From DYJB01 sp963777165 (lineage in GTDB: Bacteria; Chloroflexota; Anaerolineae; Anaerolineales; E44-bin32): a DNA stretch of 64,000 bases. The DNA lies in assembly GCA_963777165.1 (NCBI GenBank), contig CAVZPO010000032.1, positions 24,838-88,837 on the forward strand, in the 5' to 3' direction. Below, one piece after another: positions 44,892 through 54,013 of the stretch (the first letter of the stretch is position 1; each line of letters opens with the position of its first letter). The position numbers and the translations under genes are program-made. Under the pieces are notes generated by a model that was not told the DNA's origin, searched no databases, and saw only the letters and a program-made list of their open reading frames with translations.

Positions 44892-46916
44892 TCATGAGGT
44901 GAGCCGGGCCTGATCGAAATGTTCTAGTGGTTCCGCGAGTCCAATCTCGGGTTCCCTGCCTGCCCCTTCCGCCCAAAGTAGTGCGAAGACGAGAATCCCG
45001 GCTGGCAGGAATGCTCGATCGAATCCGTCCTCCAGGAAGTTCGACCAGCTGTAGGAGGAAGACAGAAGGATGGCGAGCTCGAAGGCCAAGACCGCGAGTA
45101 CCCCAAGGAGGGCCGGCAAACTGGGAAGACACCGTGCCGACCATCGTTTCTTCATTGCCGCCGCAAGCAGAAGAACACTCATCGGGAGCATGATCCCCCA
45201 CAATCCCGGTGACATCAATCGACCTACTGCGAGCCTGACGATTGAACTCATGTAGGCAAGGCCAATCGTTCCGTCGGCCAAACCGGCCTGAAGGCGACCC
45301 GCAATCTGGCCAGTCTCGTCCTGGCGGGCGTACGTCCCGCCGAACGTCAGCCAAACCCCCGATACCACAAGAAATGGGATGAGCGCAAACACCATCGCTG
45401 CTTTCCTGCGGCGAATGAGCCATGCGCCTAAGTAGATCGGGAGTCCGATGGCCAGGGCGAACACGATCCCTTCAGGCCTTGTCCAGCCCGCCAACCCGAG
45501 CAACAAAGCACCCAGGGCGAGGTATCTGGGTCGATTGGCATCCACCCCTTCCAGAAACCAGATTGTCCCTAAGACAAGGTAAGTGGCAAAGATGAAGTTG
45601 GCATAGCCGATTGTTGTATGGATGAAGAAGACCGGCGTGGAGAGAAGTAAGACACCTCCCAGAAGGCTTCGTCGGATGGACGTTCCGTTCTGTCGCCACA
45701 ACCTGTAGATGCCAAGGATCATGGCCGACGCGTAGCTCGGGTCGAGAAGCTTAGATCCCGGCAGCGTATCTCCATCGAACAGCCGGAACATCGCGATGGC
45801 CAGATGCAGGTTCTGTGGGTATGCAAGCCCGTGGCCACCCCATCGAGCCCCAGCCCAGATCGTCCCCTCCAATGCAATCGCATACCCTTTGAGAGCCCAA
45901 TTGGCGATTGCGTCAAAGAGCGAGTAGCCGCGACTCACCGAAATCACGAGCGCTTGTGCGGCCAGGAATCCGAGGACCAGAACCAGGAGAACTACGGCCG
46001 GGGAAACGCTTGCCTTCGTCGAGACGATTCCAGTCACGATCTCTCGAAGGGGGACGCGCTCCGCTCCTCCGTTCGCCAGCCGCAGAGCTAGCCAGCTCAC
46101 GCCCATGAGAAAGAACCACGCGATCACGAAAGTCCATGCAGTAAGCCGAAAGCGCGCCCAAGATAGCAGGAAGACGGACAATGTGAGGATGCCGAACCCA
46201 AGGGGGACGCCAAGGCTTGCGGCTTCCTTCCAACCCAGCGGGTTGACGAATAACGCGGCGAGGTTGCACCCAAGCGTCCAGACCGCCAGCACCAGGACCA
46301 AGTCAATAATGGCGGCCGACCACCAGGGAAGTGCGTCGTTCGTCGATCCCGTCGGGTGACGATCGCTCTCGCCTGATAGTGGCGCGTACACCCCATGGAA
46401 CCAACCACCATTCTGTTCAAACGGAACCAGCCGCTTGACCCCGTCCAAGACCCAAGCCGGAGGATAGTCGCCGATCGATAGGACATAGTTGTCCTCGCTG
46501 CGGAGACACTCAATACAGGCCGACGAGGGCTGCGTGCTGGCATCGGCGGGACAGGAGCACCCAGGGGCTGTCCTTGGCATGAAGAAGAACTGCAGGATGC
46601 TCTGTTGAGAGTACTCGCCAACTCCCTCGGGCACTGCAATTGAGGCATCTAATGGGATTGCCAAATCGAGGAACTCGATATAGGCCGCGCCTCTTGAGCC
46701 CAGAAGGAAGAGCGCGTTTCGGCCATCGGCGGATACCGCTCTAGTCCGCCAAGCGCGCCTTAGCCACAATCCGCTGTAAGAACTCATGAGGATGACGATC
46801 TGGTAGGCACAAGCAAGTAGCACCAATAACAGGAGGAGTTTGTGTAGGAAGGTCGTACGCTTCGAACGCGGGTTCACAGAATCGCCGACCTCCGGTCTGA
46901 CCGTTTTGACTCTCAT
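44892..46916 (-). CDS. large membrane protein, paralog 2
   Basis: 674 residues from the ATG at 46916 (MRVKTVRPEVG); an earlier ATG at 47006 gives 704 but with an unlikely N-terminus. The architecture is that of the 40100-42115 protein: one helix, an extracytoplasmic domain with ALFLLGSRGAAYIEFLDL, VPEGVGEYSQQSILQFFFMP and Cys motif CSCPADAST...ACIEC, then about eleven helices. The shared loop YSLFDAIANWALKGYAIALEGT is nearly identical. The coding sequence appears slightly richer in A and T than its neighbours. It may add or polymerise sugars; the specific reaction is unknown. Confidence 0.72.
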   Translation of the reverse strand: MRVKTVRPEVGDSVNPRSKRTTFLHKLLLLLVLLACAYQIVILMSSYSGLWLRRAWRTRAVSADGRNALFLLGSRGAAYIEFLDLAIPLDASIAVPEGVGEYSQQSILQFFFMPRTAPGCSCPADASTQPSSACIECLRSEDNYVLSIGDYPPAWVLDGVKRLVPFEQNGGWFHGVYAPLSGESDRHPTGSTNDALPWWSAAIIDLVLVLAVWTLGCNLAALFVNPLGWKEAASLGVPLGFGILTLSVFLLSWARFRLTAWTFVIAWFFLMGVSWLALRLANGGAERVPLREIVTGIVSTKASVSPAVVLLVLVLGFLAAQALVISVSRGYSLFDAIANWALKGYAIALEGTIWAGARWGGHGLAYPQNLHLAIAMFRLFDGDTLPGSKLLDPSYASAMILGIYRLWRQNGTSIRRSLLGGVLLLSTPVFFIHTTIGYANFIFATYLVLGTIWFLEGVDANRPRYLALGALLLGLAGWTRPEGIVFALAIGLPIYLGAWLIRRRKAAMVFALIPFLVVSGVWLTFGGTYARQDETGQIAGRLQAGLADGTIGLAYMSSIVRLAVGRLMSPGLWGIMLPMSVLLLAAAMKKRWSARCLPSLPALLGVLAVLAFELAILLSSSYSWSNFLEDGFDRAFLPAGILVFALLWAEGAGREPEIGLAEPLEHFDQARLTS

Positions 46917-47006
46917 GTGAGCCGAGCCCATCTCGGCTCCGATGTCCGATCTTCGGGCGCGAGTATGGCACGTGGCCGAGAATGTCAGAGCAGCGCTGAG
47001 CCGCAC

Positions 47007-47345
47007 GTATCCTCAAGGCGAGGCATGCCACGATCTCGCCACTTAACTTCGTGGCAAAGTCCGGGCAGCTCTCTAGTCCCTGCGAGCGCACGCGTGAGAG
47101 TCCGGGACCAACTCCCTCCAGAACCAGCCGTCGTCGGCGCATGCACAGTCCGCAAGGAACTGCGATGGCCAAGATGGCGTCCGAGTCCGCATCAGGGGGG
47201 TAATCTCATCTGCAGGGCACGCCCCAATGGCACTGTCCATGCCCGCCCAGAGCATCTTCTCCACCTCAACCGGTACCCGCATGGAATCGCTCTTCTAACA
47301 GACGTTGACAACCGGTCGCCTTGTGCGCCCCGTTATTGTGCTCGC
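47007..47345. other. 339-base region without a convincing gene
   Basis: Between paralog 2 and the broken third paralog. It should contain the promoter for paralog 2. No coding frame of quality and no RNA gene is seen; a minus-strand frame running on from the third paralog to 47266 has unconvincing protein sequence. Confidence 0.5.
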
Positions 47346-49418
47346 CTAGTGCGGGCCGCGCCTTCGGCCCCGCAAGATCCACTTGCCCATGCCCACACCC
47401 ACACGGATGCGACCGCCAATTGGAACACGGACCTCCCGGTCCTCGCCCCGTGCTGGTGGCTTGAATTGAGTTGGCGTCTGGGCCCCCTTGGCGGCAGGGC
47501 GCAGCGTGACCCTGCCCGGAGCGGCCGAACAGGAGAGCTGCCGGCATGTACATCCGGTTGGCCGAGTTCCCCAGGTAGTCCATCAGCTGGCCGAGGAAGT
47601 CGGCAAGGTAGAACTGCAGGGTGACCCCAGTCGCCACTACCAGCAATGCCACGCCCACAAGAAACGCATCGGGATTCGACCGGGGCCGCAGTCTCTCGCA
47701 CGCCGAAGAATCAGCAGCACCGCGCAAGCAAGCGGCAGCAATCCCCACACGGGGAGCTCGATCGCCTGACGACCCATGAAGCGCAGGATCCAGTAGTAGG
47801 CTCCGAGGTGGAGTTCGCCGCGTCCCGAACGCGCCCACGAATGCTTCGAGGGCTTGCTGCATCTGCCCACCCGTGCCATGAAGTGAGATGAAGACCATCC
47901 AAACGCCAGCCACCACGCCGGCTGGTAGGAACCAGGCCAGCCACTTCGCTCGACCCCGCCGTGCGAAGTGCGCAGCAGCTCCCAGCACGGCAAGGACGGA
48001 TGCGACCGCCAACCCTCCTTCCGGGCGCGTCCAAGTCGCCAGTCCAAGGAGAAGGCTCCCGAGGGCCTGTCGCTTCCAGTCAGCAGTCATGATCCCAAGG
48101 ATGGCTTCGCCGCACCCCAGAACCAGGTAGACGGTGTAGGGGAGGTTGGCGTACCCCAACGTTGCGTGTGTTCAAACAGGATCGGGGTTGCGGCCAGGCC
48201 GACCGCTCCCAGGCTAGCGGTTAGCGGAGCGACGTCTCGCTGCAGCCAGAACCGCAGGCAGCCTGTGCACAATGAGAAGTAGAAGAGCGGAGCGATCAGC
48301 TTCGACGCCGGGAGCATATCACCCGTGAATCGATAGTTGGCGATAAGGAGCGGGAGGTTGAGTGGGTAGGTCAGCCCATGGTCCCCCCAATGACCAGCGG
48401 CCCAGATGGTGGCCTCCCGCGCAATCCCGTATCCCTTGACGGCCCAGATCGCCATGTCATCCCAGGCCGAATACGCACGCGCGATTCCCATCCAGGCGGC
48501 AAGTCCGGCAGCCCCCAATATGAACAAGAGCGCAACAGGAGGGCCCCACCCGAGAGCCCCCGGCAGATGGCCGTGGGAGGCCTCCTTCTCCCGCATGGCA
48601 TCCTGACGCATCGGGATTACCCTGCGGATCACGAGCGCCATCACCATGAGCACGGCCCAACTCAGCGATGCCGAAGCGATGGACACCGGGATGCCCGCCC
48701 ACGAGGCGATGAACAGGAACCACGTGAAGATCCCGGCGCCCAGCGGGAAGCCCAGGGCCAACACGTCCAGGAGCTGGATCCTGACGAGCAGCAATCTCAA
48801 GATCGCGACACCGAGTGCCCCAAGCGCCAAGCTCAAGGCACTAGCGGCAGCCAACTCCATCCAGGGCGTCAGCACGTGATGGGAGCCTTCCCTGTCTGGC
48901 GGCCGATCTCGGCGCGGTCGGTCGGATCCCCGGCGAGTTGGCCGTCTCACCGACTAACGCGAGCCGTAGAGCCCCAGAGTTCCCGCGAACGAAGAATACG
49001 CTTTCGACGCCGGGACATCTTCCGGCGCTGGGAAATCCCCAATCCGAAGGATGTAGGTGCGTTGTCCAACCATCGATTGGACGCACCCTGGAAGGTCGGC
49101 ACCCGCTGGGCAGTTGACGATCTCACGTGGGAACAGGAGGAACTGCATCAAGCCCACATCGCCGTAGGTCGAGTCGACGGCCCTCGGAGGGACGACCACG
49201 CGGCCGTCGGTCGGCACCTCAGCATCGAGGTATTGGATGAAGTCCCCAAACTGATCCCCGAAGGCGATGCGGGTGCCCCGGTCCTTGGCCGAGGACCCCT
49301 GGTAGTCTACAACTCTGACAGCCAAGGGTTCAATCGCCGCGGCCAGCGAGGCCAACTGCACCCCGATCATGCAGATCAGAATGAAATCCGGGGTTCGGAG
49401 TCGCTGAGATTGACGCAT
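47346..49418 (-). pseudogene. broken third paralog of the large membrane protein
   Basis: From the ATG at 49418 (MRQSQRLRTPDFILICMIG) an N-terminal domain homologous to the other two paralogs runs to an in-frame TAG at 48954. The same frame resumes as the membrane part (VLTPWMELAAASALSLALG). It is then interrupted near 48170 (two extra bases, ACAC for AC), near 47822 (one base), near 47700 (two extra, GAGA for GA) and probably near 47540. Matching blocks are AYSAWDDMAIWAVKGYGIA, then GDHGLTYPLNLPLLIANYRF, GYANLPYTVYLVLG and NRMYMPAALL. The 3' end is uncertain; I chose the TAG at 47346. It could be real decay or stacked sequence errors. Confidence 0.6.
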
Positions 49419-49626
49419 GCTGAAATCTCGCTCAGGCGGAGGCTCCCGTCCGGCACGGGCTCGCCCTCTCACGTCGGCATTGTATCTCATGCGCGCGACG
49501 GAAGTCGACGTCACGATTGCCCATCAGCCTCCCCTCTTGACCCTGCCCCGGGGCCGGTCTATACTGCTGCCAACAGGCGCCCCCCGTCGCCCTGCGCACT
49601 GGCGCGGGCGGCGGGGTTTTGTTGAG

Positions 49627-50514
49627 ATGCCCTTCCACCGCGCGCTCTCCCTCGGTCTCGTCGTCCTGTCGCTCCTCAGCGCCTGCGCGCGCGTGGAGCC
49701 GCCGATCGCTCCTCCTACACTCGGCGCAGCCTCACAGACGCCTCCGCCCTCCCAGACTCCCACACCTGCGCCTTCGCCATCCCCGACCTCTACTCCCCAG
49801 GCCGTCTGCCGGGATCGGGCAGGCCGGATCCTGCCGGCCGAGATCCCGCTCCCCGGGGACCCTCGCCCGCTCGCGTATCTCGTCTACCTCCCGCCATGTT
49901 ACGACCCGGAGCGCGAGACACGCTACCCAACCCTCTACTTGATGCACGGTCTCGCGCAGTCGGAGTCTGAGTGGGTTGAGCTCGGGATCGCCGCCACGGC
50001 TGACACATTGATCACCCAGGCGTCCATTCCGCCGTTTGTCATCGTCCTGCCCGGCGAACGCACGGGGTTTGACATGCTGGTTGCTCTGACCGACACGCTG
50101 CTGCCCCACGTCGAGCAGAGCATGCCGACCGGCGGCACGCCGGAGCTGCGCGCCATTGGCGGCCTGTCGCGCGGCGGCGGTTGGGCATTGCGGATCGGGC
50201 TGCAGCACCCCGAACTCTTCGGAGCCATCGGACTGCACAGCCCGGCAGTCATCAGCCCGGACTTGTATCTGCTGCCCACCTGGGCAACCGAAGTACCCTC
50301 CGAGTCCGTGCCGCGCCTGTGGATCGATATCGGATCCGAAGATACGCTCCTCCCAGGCGCCCTCGACTTGCGCGCCAGGCTGGACAAGCTCCGCTGGCCT
50401 TACACCTGGGTGCAGAATCCCGGAGAACACACCGCCGGGTACTGGTCGAGTCACCTGGCTGAGTACCTGCGCTGGTACGCGCAGGCGTGGCCCTCGCCGT
50501 GGCCCTCCGAGTGA
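49627..50514 (+). CDS. esterase/alpha-beta hydrolase lipoprotein
   Basis: 295 residues. The signal peptide has a lipobox LLSAC with Cys20, then a Pro/Thr/Ser-rich linker (about 30-57) before an esterase domain. The domain has LMHGLAQSESEWVELG, nucleophile Ser in GGLSRGGGW, and SEDTLLPGALDL with the acidic residue, then NPGEHTAGYW with the His. It resembles the esterase-D/enterochelin esterase group and is probably anchored outside the membrane. The ATG at 49627 is the only reasonable start. The substrate is unknown. Confidence 0.83.
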   Translation: MPFHRALSLGLVVLSLLSACARVEPPIAPPTLGAASQTPPPSQTPTPAPSPSPTSTPQAVCRDRAGRILPAEIPLPGDPRPLAYLVYLPPCYDPERETRYPTLYLMHGLAQSESEWVELGIAATADTLITQASIPPFVIVLPGERTGFDMLVALTDTLLPHVEQSMPTGGTPELRAIGGLSRGGGWALRIGLQHPELFGAIGLHSPAVISPDLYLLPTWATEVPSESVPRLWIDIGSEDTLLPGALDLRARLDKLRWPYTWVQNPGEHTAGYWSSHLAEYLRWYAQAWPSPWPSE

Positions 50515-50690
50515 AACGCGGATTCGGGCCCTTGTCGGCCGGGTCAGACAGGATAGCAGTCGGCACGGATCAGTCCATGACACCACGCGTCGACCCGTGA
50601 CGGCAAGACCCCGGAGGAATAGGCTCACCCCGAGATCGCCCGACTCGCGATCGCGAGGCCAGAACCGATCTACCATCCTGGAGGCCGACC

Positions 50691-51116
50691 ATGTTACGAC
50701 GAGTTGTCCTGACCACCATTGCCGGTGTGCTGCTGCCTCTGTTGGCGATCCAGCTCCTGCCGTACGGACGGCAGCACGCCAATCCGGCAGTCACGGCTGA
50801 GCCCACGTGGCCCGATTCCGCCACGCGCGAGCTTGCCGTCCGGGCCTGCTACGACTGCCATTCCAACGAGACCATCTGGCCCTGGTACAGCAGCGTGGCG
50901 CCGATCTCATGGTTGCTGCAAAACCACGTTGAGGAAGGGAGAGCGCTCCTCAACTTCTCCGAGTGGGACCGGCCCCAACGAGGGATGCGGGAGGCGGCCG
51001 AGGCAGTTGCGGAAGGGGAGATGCCGCCAGGGTACTACCGCCTGCTCCACAAGGCGGCCAGACTGTCGGCTGCCGAAGCCGCAGCGCTGGCTCAGGCACT
51101 CGGCTCGCTGCGTTAG
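50691..51116 (+). CDS. haem-binding domain protein (CxxCH)
   Basis: 141 residues. An N-terminal helix (about 5-23) acts as a signal or anchor. The haem site is CYDCH, with C53, C56 and H57, and is followed by SNETIWPWYSSVAPISWLLQNHVEEGR, the signature of the haem-binding domain family PF14376. Expected to lie outside the cytoplasmic membrane with covalently bound haem c. Its 3' end is followed by two strong hairpins. Redox partner unknown. Confidence 0.85.
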   Translation: MLRRVVLTTIAGVLLPLLAIQLLPYGRQHANPAVTAEPTWPDSATRELAVRACYDCHSNETIWPWYSSVAPISWLLQNHVEEGRALLNFSEWDRPQRGMREAAEAVAEGEMPPGYYRLLHKAARLSAAEAAALAQALGSLR

Positions 51117-51202
51117 CTCAACGGTTCGGGTGTTCGATTCGAAGGATTGCGCAGCACGCGTTCTCGCGTGTTTGGCACGTCCCGGAGCGCGTTGCCCTTA
51201 AA

Positions 51203-51251
51203 CTCAGCCCGCGCGCTGGAGCTTGCTCAGGGCTCTAGCGCGCGGGTTGAG
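51203..51251. repeat. long perfect inverted repeat (20-bp stem) between converging genes
   Basis: Left arm 51203-51222 pairs with right arm 51232-51251 over twenty positions (two G-U), loop of nine. It is far stronger than most intrinsic terminators but has no T run. It lies after the haem protein and near the converging tsaC end. Likely a bidirectional transcription stop or an RNA-stabilising structure. Confidence 0.6.
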
Positions 51252-51253
51252 GA

Positions 51254-51275
51254 GGAGAATGCGACCGTATTCTCC
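51254..51275. repeat. second short inverted repeat beside the long hairpin
   Basis: GGAGAAT (51254-51260) pairs with ATTCTCC (51269-51275), loop of eight. It follows the long hairpin by two bases, giving a tandem structure. Confidence 0.5.
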
Positions 51276-51318
51276 CGCCTTCTGCTAAACCAGCCGTGAG
51301 CACTCCCTTAGGGCTTGC

Positions 51319-51949
51319 TTAACGGGCGGCGCCGGCCAGCACGGCCAGAATTGCCGCCAGTCGAGATGGGACCTTCCCGAACGAGGCCGGGCGGGCTGAC
51401 GGTGCAGTCGACAACCGTAGACGGCCTGCCTCCGGGCGCTCGCCCGCCATCCAGGATCAGGTCAACCCGATCCCCGAGACCCTCAACTACATCGTCCGCC
51501 GTCAGCGGATCAGCCGCCCCCGACCGATTGGCGGAGGTTGCCGCCAGCGGACCGCTCTCCCTGAGCAGTGCGAGGGCGATGGGATGATCAGGGACACGTA
51601 CCCCGACCGTCCCGTCGCGGCTGACCGCCACAGGCACCGCCTCCAGCTTGCGCACGACCAGCGTGAGGGGACCGGGCCAAAAGCCCTCGGCCAGCCGAAG
51701 GACCTCCGGCGGGAGGGCCTGTGTGACCTCCGGCAAGCCTGCCAGGTCTGCCAACAGGATCGGCAAGGCTTTGGTTGCTTCTCGTCCTTTGGCGGCAAAG
51801 ATCCGCTCGATCGCCGCCGGGTCAAATGCCATCGCTCCGACGCCGTAGACCGTATCGGTCGGAAACGCTACCAGGCCGCCGCTGCGCAAGACGTCGAGCG
51901 CGCGGGCGATTGCCTCAGGAGCGAACGCCTGAATGACCCTCGCGGCCAT
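51319..51949 (-). CDS. tsaC: threonylcarbamoyl-AMP synthase (Sua5/YrdC/YwlC), one-base frameshift near the 3' end
   Basis: About 210 residues. GGLVAFPTDTVYGVGA, AAKGREATKALPILL and ATSANRSGAADP are the YrdC nucleotide and bicarbonate-threonine site motifs. The frame is intact to residue 194 (VREGPIS), then one extra base near 51361-51366. The corrected frame ends LAAILAVLAGAAR at the TAA at 51319; the uncorrected frame reads to 51308. The enzyme makes threonylcarbamoyl-AMP for t6A. It lies three bases downstream of prmC. Confidence 0.88.
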
Positions 51950-51952
51950 TCC

Positions 51953-52798
51953 CTAGCCACCCTCGAATCGCATCCCAAGGATGCGGTCACGACCGGCCAG
52001 ATCAGAATCCACCCACGTCCGAGTCGGCCGGCAGATGCGTGATGCCAGCTCGACCAGTGCGCTGCCTTGTCCGGCGCCAATTTCCAGCAACGCAGTGGTG
52101 CGCGTCGGGCGGCGGCGAGCGAATTCCCCGAGCAGGCGGGTGATGACCTCCAGGCCCGTATCACCGCCCTCAGTCGCCAGGCGCGGCTCGAACGGGAGAT
52201 GCCCGATCCCCTCCGAAGCGACGTAGGGTAGGTTCGCCAGCAGGATGCAGTCGGCCAGCAGCAGCCCTGCCGAGAGGTCGGTCCGCACGAACCCCATTCT
52301 CCGCTCCACGCCATGTCGGATTGCATTCGCTCCCGCCACCGAGAGTGCCGCCTTCGAGATGTCCGAGGCGATGACCCGTAGGTCCGGGCGCTCGAGCGCC
52401 ACCGTGACCCCCACGCAGCCGGAACCGGTGCCGAGATCGACCGCCACCTGCGGGCGAGGATGCTCATCGATCGCCAGCAGGCCCTTCTCGACCAGCAGCT
52501 CGGTCTCGGGACGTGGGATCAAGACATCCGGGGTGAGGGTAAACCGTCGGCCGTAGAACTCCCACCACCCAAGCACGTAAGGCAGCGGCTCACCGGCCGC
52601 GAGCCGCTGCAGGCCCAAGGTGAACGCCAACTCGTCTTCAGGAGGGATGGGGGATTCGGGGTGTGAGAGCAGCCACTCGCGCGGCCTGCCCATTCGGTCG
52701 GCCAGCAGGACCTGGGCGTCTCTGTGGGCAGTCTCGCTCGTCGAGGAAAGGGCGAGGCCGCCCCGGGCCAGCGCCTCGCCGACGGAGGTCCCGGCCAT
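51953..52798 (-). CDS. prmC: peptide chain release factor N5-glutamine methyltransferase
   Basis: 281 residues. YVLGWWEFYGRRF, IPRPETE (94-100) and SAM motif DLGTGSGCVG (121-130) are PrmC hallmarks. The catalytic NPPY motif reads NLPY (189-192), a variant. It methylates the GGQ glutamine of release factors; its target gene prfA lies three bases upstream. The ATG at 52798 gives the expected N-terminal helix bundle. Confidence 0.92.
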   Translation of the reverse strand: MAGTSVGEALARGGLALSSTSETAHRDAQVLLADRMGRPREWLLSHPESPIPPEDELAFTLGLQRLAAGEPLPYVLGWWEFYGRRFTLTPDVLIPRPETELLVEKGLLAIDEHPRPQVAVDLGTGSGCVGVTVALERPDLRVIASDISKAALSVAGANAIRHGVERRMGFVRTDLSAGLLLADCILLANLPYVASEGIGHLPFEPRLATEGGDTGLEVITRLLGEFARRRPTRTTALLEIGAGQGSALVELASRICRPTRTWVDSDLAGRDRILGMRFEGG

Positions 52799-52801
52799 CG
52801 T

Positions 52802-53863
<1,062 letters not shown>

Positions 53864-54013
53864 CCTGCGCACTCCCCCCCGGCGTTCAGGGGACACGGCA
53901 TGCTCCCACGGCCAGAGTGGGAGCAGTGGATTGATTCTACCATGGCCTCTTGGGGAACCTGCACTCCTCCACGGGCGTCTCTAGGTTAATCCGCCCACCT
54001 GTGGAGGGCCGCT

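Noticed and set aside
51112..51145. tRNA-like pieces (TTAGCTCAACGGTT and GTGTTCGATTC) at the end of the haem protein gene
   Set aside because: D-arm- and T-arm-like strings lie too close together and there is no anticodon arm or complete acceptor stem.
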